The notes under the pieces: generated by a model
What the model saw: the letters and a program-made list of their open reading frames with translations, nothing else
What the model was told of the DNA's origin: nothing
Database searches by the model: none
DNA from: Lepiota brunneoincarnata
Lineage: Eukaryota; Basidiomycota; Agaricomycetes; Agaricales; Agaricaceae
Length of the DNA stretch: 64,000 bases
Assembly (NCBI GenBank): GCA_023014365.1
Contig: JAEBUN010000001.1
Coordinates: 930,001 to 994,000 of the forward strand
Direction: 5' to 3'
In this document: positions 57,035 through 64,000 of the stretch, in pieces
Numbering within the stretch: the stretch's first letter is position 1
How the letters are laid out: the number at the start of each line of letters is the position of its first letter
Made by a program: the position numbers and the translations under genes

Positions 57035-58412
57035 CCCCAAACCACTCCCCCCTTTTCCACAACACCTTTCCCCACTTCCTCATCATCTTCAGTTATCATC
57101 ATCAATGACCAGGATGTTGAACATACAACACTTCAAACAGCTCCTGTTCTAGCCCTGTCTCCCCACACCCCCTCTCACACCTTCACTGTTGCCTATGCCC
57201 TCGATAGAGACAAGACTCCTGACCCCAATGCCACCCCAGAACCCACAGCTACCCCAGCTGCCTCCCTTAGATTCCACTCAGCTGGAGTACAACCACAGAG
57301 ATCAGATCACCCTCCTAATGGAGATCTGCATGAGGCTGCCACCAGCCAAACCTTTACTAATAGATTGGAACAATCTCCAATTTCAGAATATGACCGACAA
57401 CTCTAAGCCAATTATACCCACCATGTACAACAGACTAAGGCTCTCGCTGCTGTGTACAATATGCAATGAGCCTGGGCAGAATCACTTGAGGAACTTCTCA
57501 GAACACAATCAAGCCTCATGTCCAAGGTGTCAAAGAATATACCCAAACAAGATGAGGTACATTCCTTGAAGCCCCCCACCACAACCATCTCCTCCACTGC
57601 CACAATTACCCCTGCCCCTATCTCCACCACCACTCCCAATAAGGGAAAGAAACCCACCAACCCCAGAAATCCATTCAGATGTCTCACCCCCACCAGAAAC
57701 ACCATGCACACCATTGCCAATAACAACATCCTGGTTTGGAACTCACCCAACCCCATTCACACATGAACCAACCCCAGAACCACCAACAGGTCAGTCTGTA
57801 TTCAATGCAGACACATCAGACATTGGGCTATGGACTGCCCACAATTCACTTGTCTTGGATGTAAGCAGTATGCTCCAGGACACTACTCATATGACTGTAT
57901 CAAATACAGATGCCCCCACTGTGCCATTTTCCAACTACACCATAAACAGACCAAATGTCCAGCTCAAAAGACTTGACACACCCCCTACTCCAGAAACCCA
58001 ACAACCCAACCTTCAACGACCCCCACTCACAATTGATACATCAACCTCACCCACAATGACTACTATGAGGAATGTTATGACAAGGTCGCCAAATCAAACA
58101 TCACAGGAGAACCATGCGGTGCCTTCTGAAGAAAATCAAAATACCCCACCAGAAGAAAGAATAGAAAGTCCCCATTCTAGACAACTTCTGTACAATATCT
58201 TTTACCCAGGACAACCCCCATCCCCAGAAACCACTGCTGTACTCAACCTCCACAGAACCCCTACACCCACCTTTTCCCCCATCATTCCCCCTTGACCAGA
58301 CTCTACCAAACACCCCCAAATTGAATACTACAAACCCTACTACCTTGCTGAATATCCAGGAGGAAGGAAATTAACAAGCTGTGATGGAAAACAACTCTCA
58401 AAACAGACCTAA
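57035..58412 (+). pseudogene. 3' accessory region of a further LTR-A element (A3)
   Basis: Closely repeats 52,310-53,480: STTPFPTSSSSSVIIIND, TYDRLRLSLLC-like MYNRLRLSLLC, CPRCQRIYPNK and a cysteine cluster RCPHCAIFQ-like in 57,880-57,960. It then ends with the shared internal terminus GATGGAAAACAACTC at 58,381. No pol precedes it. The left end is the recombination junction at about 57,030. Confidence 0.65.
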
Positions 58413-59021
58413 TGTTATCAGAATTCTGTATCAGAAGGATGGTTATGTTTAACTTACTCTCTCACATCAAATGTCACTATGAAACAATCAGTAGTGTACA
58501 TCAGAAGGACTATATTTAGCTTATGCCTCATTGTCTTATCTCTGACTCATAGGTACTCAGGTCCATCCACTTACAGTAAGGGACAAAACCCTTCCAATGA
58601 TTTTTATACTTCAACAAATATGTTAATAACTGCCCACCTACTAAAGGTGAAACCTTCATATTTTAATTGGGAATACCTATATGGCTAATATATCATCCTG
58701 CCAAACATCATTATGTCATATGCCATTTTGGGAAGTCGGTGAATTAAACAATCATTTAAGATCATTGGAAGGGTTTTGTCCCTCACTGTATAGTAGGAGC
58801 ATAGCCACACTCAGTATTATATAAGGATACAGTACATTACTATGTATCCTTATCTTAGTGTTATACAGTTCTTGCCTCCTATACCTCTTTGCCCTTAAAC
58901 TGGCTGGACTATAGTGCTCCATCATCTCTAAGTCATGCCTAGTAGGACAAGACCAAGTCTGTATAGACATCTTGCCTTGAATCCCATGCTACTCAAGAGC
59001 AAACCCCTAACCCAGGTAACA
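58413..59021 (+). repeat. LTR-A copy 4 (3' LTR of element A3) containing a MITE
   Basis: Without the MITE and its TA it is 392 bp. TGTTATCAGAATT...CCCAGGTAACA. Confidence 0.9.
58574..58788 (+). mobile_element. Solo 215-bp TIR module (MITE) of Tc1 element 2 family
   Basis: TA at 58572-58573 and 58789-58790. Starts CAGTAAGGGACAAAACCCTT and ends GGGTTTTGTCCCTCACTG. It is nearly identical to the left TIR of Tc1 element 2 (45,035-45,249), so a single terminal module has inserted on its own. Confidence 0.93.
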
Positions 59022-61516
59022 ATATCTGGTACCAAGGTGGGAGCAGGATGGGTTAAAGGACATGAAGCTAGATCTGAAATGACATGACAATTTCAATAAA
59101 ACTGTTATAAATGACTACAAGAATTTACATCAAACCTATGGTAGGATCCCACCAGAATATATATGGAATATGGATGAGAAAGGCATTCAGATGGGTGGGG
59201 GCAGAAAAGGAAGTGGAAGAAAAATTGTCTATCTTCATAGCATGAAGAACTGCTACTGTGTCAGCAGTGACAATCTTGAGCTTGTCACCATCATCAAATG
59301 TGTCTCTGCTGCTGGAGATGCCATTCCACCTGCCTTCATTATTAGTGAGGGTCCAACACCTGACCTCTGAGAGCTTAGCAATGGTCAAGTCTCTCTGTGA
59401 GTTCTTTGTGTTTTGTTTCTTTGTGTATTTCTCATCAATACATTGCAGAGTTGGACAAACTCCCACAGGGTGGACCAATAATGAACAAGCTGTTAGCTGA
59501 ATCATGAAAGTGTTCATTCCTTATGCAAAGGCAAAGTGAGTTGACAACTCCAAGCCCATTATCTGTTATCAGAAGTCCCCTTAAACCCCCTTATCAGAAG
59601 CCTCACTGGAAGGAACTCTTATCAGAAGCATCCAAAGTATATAAATAGACAGAAGACCTGTCATCCTGAAACAATCAGAAATACCATCAGAACAATCTAT
59701 ATTTAGATAGATAAGGATATGACTCACTTACCTGGGTCCAGATATAAATAGTAGGAACATAGCCACACTTAGTAGTATATAAGGATACTGTACCATATCC
59801 TTGTATCCTTATCTTAGTGTTATGAAGTTCTTGCCTCCTATAACTCTTTGCCTTGTCTCCAAGTCACGCTCAGTAGGACAGGACCAAGTCTACATAGACA
59901 TCCTGTGTCGAACCCCATGCTACTCATGAGCAAACCCCTAACCCGGGTAACATTATCCTTATTCTAGATGATTATGAATCACACAAGTCAGCTGATCTTC
60001 AATGTGAAATTTGTGATACACCAGACTGTGATATAATCATCTTCTGCTTTCCTTCCAAATGCACACATCACTTGCAGCCCCTAGACATTGTTATTTTTTC
60101 CCCAATTGGTTGAGTGTAGCAGAGTCACTGTGATGATTTGCACATCAAGTGTCAAACCATCAATTGCTACAATGTCATTCAGGAGTATGTGCAGACAAGG
60201 AAGAAGTACATGAAGCTCTTCTTGATTCAAAGTGCTTTTTGGACAACTGGGCTTTTTCCCATTAACCAAAATGTTTTCTCTGATGACAACTTTGCTCCAA
60301 GCATATCTTCTTCATCATATGCCCATGTCCCAGATTCCTTTCCAGACAAGTTTCCCTCATCACCAATTGGTGTTTTGTCAGATATTGAAGGTGAGGATGA
60401 GAACAATATATTAACAGATCCACAGGCACTCCTTACAATCAACACCCTCCCTACCAATGATGGAGATGATGACAATGATGATGACTGGGTGGATGAGTCC
60501 AATTCTGAACTTGATCAGGACCCTGAGTAGGAGGAGGAGATTGATGAAGATGATGAGGAACCCAATGGTGATCACACTATCAGAGCTCAGGCTTCTATCT
60601 TATTAAGGTGTCTTGACTTCCATGACATCTTGACTAAGGTGGGAAATGTTCCACTTTGAATCAACCAAGCTAAATCATACAATGAACTTCTGGAAGAAGT
60701 TTGCAAACTTCAATCCAATGTTCACCAGCTTTGTGATACCATACAAATGAGGGAGGCATTAATCCAAGCAGCCAATGCTCACTCTACAATCATCAAACAT
60801 GCACTCTCAGCAGTATGACAACAACTTGTGACTGCTGTGAAGAAGGAGAGAAAGTCTACAAAGGTCAAAGCTTGAGTGTTGACAATGCCTGGAATGAGGA
60901 AGGCCTTTGACAGGGAGGATAGAGAGAGGAAGCAGCAGGAAGAAGAAGCAGCAAAAGAAGCTCAGAAAGCACTTGAGACACAGGAACAGGAGAAGAATGT
61001 TTATGAGCAAGCTGTTTCTTGTATTTTCAACCACCCACTTGCTGCCTACAACAAATCTTGTGCAGAGCTTTGCATTGTTGCATGTGCTCTCAGAGTTTTG
61101 ACACTGGAAGCAAGGAGGCTATGTCTCAGGCAAACCAGGAGCATCTTGATTTGCACCTGGATCTTTGGACACATGAGCAGTTCAGAGGCCTCTTTTTGCC
61201 CAAGGAGACTTGCATCCAGAAAATGGCAGCTTCAAGTCACAATATGGAAACTTTGTCACCATCCAAACAAGGCCAACCACCCAGAACGGTATCAGCATCA
61301 TTTACCCAACCATTTACCCAGCCTGGCCCACCTATGCTGATTCCTCATTATCCAGCTGCAGATCCAGCTGAATGTCAGTTTAGTCCAGCATTCTCCTCTT
61401 ACAACTACCCTCCATTTGCTCAGGATCATTTCAGACTTCCCTATTCTTCACATCACTATGCTCATCAACCAGCCTGGGCATACTATTTTGATGCTGATTC
61501 AATAGATAGGACATAA
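59022..61516 (+). pseudogene. pogo/Tigger-type DDE transposase, split by a solo LTR-A
   Basis: Left part 59,100-59,560: GRIPPEYIWNMDEKGIQMGG holds the first Asp, then YCVSSDNLELVTIIKCVSAA. Right part after 59,957: ILILDDYESH (second Asp), HHLQPLDIVIFSPIG (third Asp), a post-catalytic region (RKKYMKLFLIQSAFWTTGLF) and a long acidic then coiled-coil C-terminus (DREDRERKQQEEEAAKEAQK near 60,910). The DNA-binding N-terminus is missing, cut off by the adjoining LTR-A copy 4. There are several TGA/TAG stops. It is a cut-and-paste DNA transposase family. Confidence 0.85.
59564..59952 (+). repeat. Solo LTR-A copy 5 inside the pogo transposase
   Basis: 389 bp, TGTTATCAGAAG...CCCGGGTAACA with target duplication TTATC at 59559-59563 and 59953-59957. 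It separates the first and second catalytic Asp regions. Confidence 0.95.
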
Positions 61517-61974
61517 TTTTAGACAACTTAGAGCACACCTCCCTTGCAGAATGCAATCTATTTACCATATCAACATCAGAGTTGGAATATTTGCTGGTGG
61601 GAATGTGGTGACTGATGTGACCATCCGAGCTTCCTGCCCATCCGACCTACCAACCGATGACAGTAGACCAGTGTCCCCCTTGCTAACAGTATATGGGACA
61701 AACGTACCGTGATTAATTCTATTGATATCAGCTACTATCCGAGGAATGAAGAACGGACATCTAGGGTCAAAGCCAGGCACTTCAGGGTGACTGTGAAAGA
61801 CTATGTCCGAAACGAGATAAACAACAAGTTTTGCAAACTGGTGTTCATACTAAGATAGGTGTCACCAGGAGCAAGCACCTTATGTAATATGTATTATGTA
61901 AGTGCCAAGAGCGGCAAAATCCCCAAGTTCGAAAATTGGAAAAGTGAGATTGTAGTATCTACTGTTGAGAGACA
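61517..61974. other. Short unassigned stretch between pogo and the next transposase fragment
   Basis: CpG returns to normal here. Coding-like scraps on the plus strand (SYYPRNEERTS, VKARHFRVTVKDYVRNEIN) suggest a remnant of an unidentified gene or element. Nothing firm. Confidence 0.35.
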
Positions 61975-62338
61975 GAGCCGGACTGTGTAACTATATTCTG
62001 GAACTCTTTGCAAAGAGTTTTAGCGAGTTCCGGAGGCAGGACACGGTGCCCATGATATTTCTTGTTTGCCCAGATGGCCTCCAGGCCTGAGAGACCCTGA
62101 GAGTAGCAGTCAATGAACCTGGCGGCACGATTTGAATACCTTCATCCTCATGAGAAGAGTAAAAGACTCAGAAAAATCCTAGCAGCTACCTTTGTATCTG
62201 TAGTAGAGGAATATCATCCAAGCACCTCCTTACATTTGCCTCCATGTCATCAATATTCACCATAGCAGAGGAATTCCTGTACCTGAGCTTGACAGCACCC
62301 CAGTACTGTTCAATGAAGTTGCACTCACAATGATATTT
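61975..62338 (-). pseudogene. C-terminal fragment of a mushroom DDE-type transposase
   Basis: Reading leftward from the copia LTR: KYHCECNFIEQYWGAVKLRY with the NFIEQYWG block (candidate catalytic Glu), NIDDMEANVRRCLDDIPLLQ, then YSNRAARFIDCYSQGLSGLE and HGHRVLPPELAKTLC. This C-terminal DDE block is very common in agaricomycete genomes. It is truncated exactly at the LTR at 62,338. Confidence 0.65.
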
Positions 62339-62642
62339 TGTAGAATAACTAAGACTCAGTAGCTTGTAATGCAAGTACTGTATATTCTATACCTGTAGAA
62401 TAACTAAGACTAACATAGGCATAAGTATCATAGTGGGAAAAACATGAGAAGACTCTACTCACCTCAGTAGCTCGTAACGCGAGTACTAAGGTGTCTAACA
62501 GCAGGCTGGTAGGTATATACACTACCGACAAATATCCATAAATGGGCGGAAACATGCCCAGTGTCGACAAACAATGTACAAACAAAAGAATCCCTAAACA
62601 GGATATGTTGTGGAAAGCTCGACATGAGCTTGCTAGCTCAAC
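62339..62642 (-). repeat. 3' LTR of a Ty1/copia element
   Basis: Bounded by TGTAGAATAAC on the left and CTCAACA on the right, next to the purine tract TTGAGGGGGAG (minus strand) at 62,643-62,653. It contains an internal imperfect duplication (CAGTAGCTTGTAATGCAAGTACT at 62,358 and CAGTAGCTCGTAACGCGAGTACT at 62,465). The left border is inferred from where transposase homology stops. Confidence 0.7.
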
Positions 62643-62650
62643 ACTCCCCC

Positions 62651-64000
62651 TCAAGCCATGACGAGTCTGAGGGCCTGAGCAAAATGCTTGACTTTAGGCG
62701 AAGGTAATGCCTTTGTAAACACATCAGCAATCATTTCATGTGTGGGGCAGTATACAAGCCTCAGCTTGCCCTCCTCAATCACCCATCGAATGAAGTGGTA
62801 TCGGACATCAATATGCTTTGTCCGGGTGTGGTACTGGTGGTCCTTTGTGAGGGCGATGGCCGACTGGTTGTTGGAGTGAAGTGTTGTGGGGGTGGGGTCT
62901 TCTGCAAAGACCTGGGAGATGAGGGAGTGAAGCCATAGGGCTTCCTTGGCTGCGTGCATCGCCGCCACATATTTGGACTCTGTAGTGGACAGGGTAACTA
63001 GCTCTTGACGCTTTGCACTCCAGGAGACAGTGCTGCCATTGATGAGAAATGCATACCCGGATGTGGCCCTCCTATCTTTGGCCATATTTCCATCTGCATC
63101 TGCGTATCCCTCTAGACTCCCCCTAGAACCTCCATATGTGAGTTTTAGCCCTCGCGTGCCCTTGAGATAGCGAAAGATTTGCTTTACGGCCTCCCAGTGA
63201 GTGGGGCCTGGGTTTCTGGAGAATTTTGAGACAACCTGCACAGCGTACACGATATCTGGCCTTGTGCCAATCGCTGCATACATTAGCGTGCCCACAGCCT
63301 CCTGGTATGGGATTCTGGCCATAAATGCGATCTCAGCAGTTGTTTTCGGGCTATGTTCTGAGGTAAGTCGTGTGGAGGGGTCCATGGGGATTGTCACTGG
63401 TTTTTGGTCTTCAAAACCAAAACGGCAGAGCAAGGACTCTATGTAGGAGTCCTGGGACATGCTGAGGGTGTTCTGCTCATGTACGTGAGCTATCCAGATG
63501 CCTAGTAGCCAGTGGATTTCGCCCAAGTCAGTGATCTCCACATATTCAGAGATCCTTGTCTTCAGCCAGACAATGAGAGTGATATTGGTGGCTGCGAGAG
63601 TGCAGTCATCAACATGAACAGTGAGGATGGTGAGGTCTGGCTCATCGTGTTTGAAGAAGACACACTGGTCAACTTCACAGCACGTGAAATCAAGGTTGCT
63701 GACCAGGATCTCACATAATTGTTGATACCATCGACGATCCAACTGTTTTAGGCCATAAAGGGTCTTCCTCAACTTGCACACTTTCCCAGGGTGTGCAGGA
63801 TCCTCAAATCCGGGTGGCTGGTGCATATATATGGTCTTGTCCTCACTGAGGACACCATTCAGGTATGCTCCCTTTATGTTGATCTGGTGGATCTCCATGT
63901 CTCGATCTGCTGCAATTGCCAGGATTGTTCTGATCGATGGGAGCTTAGCAACAGGTGCAAACATATCAAAATAGTCCACACCAGGGACTTGGGAGAAGCC
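62651..64000 (-). CDS. pol: Ty1/copia reverse transcriptase and RNase H (partial, continues past the window)
   Basis: Open from the right edge (GFSQVPGVDYFDMFAPVAKL) to TGA at 62,651. RT blocks: IHQINIKGAYLNG, IYMHQPPGFEDP, CKLRKTLYGLKQ, the catalytic region LTVHVDDCTLAA (VDD) and EIHWLLGIWI. RNase H blocks: YADADGNMAKDRRATSGY, LSTTESKYVAAMHAAKEALW and TKHIDVRYHFIRW. No stop or frameshift is seen. The CpG content is normal, unlike the nest to its left, so this insertion is young or escaped decay. Integrase and gag lie outside the window. Confidence 0.95.
   Translation of the reverse strand, partial: GFSQVPGVDYFDMFAPVAKLPSIRTILAIAADRDMEIHQINIKGAYLNGVLSEDKTIYMHQPPGFEDPAHPGKVCKLRKTLYGLKQLDRRWYQQLCEILVSNLDFTCCEVDQCVFFKHDEPDLTILTVHVDDCTLAATNITLIVWLKTRISEYVEITDLGEIHWLLGIWIAHVHEQNTLSMSQDSYIESLLCRFGFEDQKPVTIPMDPSTRLTSEHSPKTTAEIAFMARIPYQEAVGTLMYAAIGTRPDIVYAVQVVSKFSRNPGPTHWEAVKQIFRYLKGTRGLKLTYGGSRGSLEGYADADGNMAKDRRATSGYAFLINGSTVSWSAKRQELVTLSTTESKYVAAMHAAKEALWLHSLISQVFAEDPTPTTLHSNNQSAIALTKDHQYHTRTKHIDVRYHFIRWVIEEGKLRLVYCPTHEMIADVFTKALPSPKVKHFAQALRLVMA

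Noticed and set aside
61562..61780. 72-codon minus-strand gene
   Set aside because: No motif. Plus-strand scraps in the same place look equally coding-like.

Overview
The window looks like genomic DNA from an agaricomycete (mushroom-forming basidiomycete). Genes on the left are dense in short introns (about 43-115 nt, mostly 50-65) with GT-AG ends. The gene set is typical of the group: a NACHT-type NLR-like NTPase, an intron-rich MFS sugar transporter, a membrane-anchored SH3 protein and an expanded seven-helix membrane family. The repeats (chromodomain Ty3 elements, Tc1, pogo and copia) also fit. No prokaryotic features, tRNA, rRNA or CRISPR array were seen.

Layout. 1-26.6 kb is the genic arm: the 5' end of a P450 gene (-), a NACHT NTPase (-), an MFS sugar transporter (+), a transmembrane SH3 protein (+), eIF3e (+, fully intact) and a KHA1-like K+/H+ antiporter (+) carrying many frameshifts. 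Next come three seven-helix paralogues (-), of which only the third is intact, and a secreted cysteine-rich protein (-). The 3' half of the antiporter plus the first seven-helix gene (about 16.0-19.5 kb) is duplicated in tandem at about 20.3-22.7 kb. Both halves are decayed, the second with large deletions.

26.7-29.2 kb is gene-poor. From about 29.2 to 62.3 kb the sequence becomes AT-rich, strongly CpG-poor and almost wholly transposon-derived. It is a multi-level nest that can be read from target-site duplications. A Ty3-type family (LTR-A, about 390 bp, TGTTATCAGAA...GGTAACA) was invaded by solo LTRs of other families (LTR-B about 461 bp, LTR-C about 698 bp), by a nearly intact chromodomain Ty3 element (31,832-38,011, TSD GAAGG) and by four Tc1/mariner elements at TA sites. 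LTR-A copies also landed in LTR-C and in a pogo/Tigger transposon. 62.3-64 kb holds the 3' LTR and reverse transcriptase end of a copia element that runs off the window.

Most unusual signals. (1) Three unrelated-sequence Tc1 elements share one architecture: each 'long TIR' is a 211-215 bp module that itself has inverted-repeat ends, and one such module occurs alone as a MITE between TA dinucleotides. (2) The youngest Ty3 element has near-identical LTRs but three in-frame TGA codons and an altered RT active site, which fits rapid CpG deamination. (3) LTR-C carries an acidic reading frame wholly inside the LTR, and LTR-A elements carry a putative membrane ORF before gag and a zinc-finger-like ORF after the chromodomain. 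(4) A GC-AG intron is conserved across the seven-helix paralogues.
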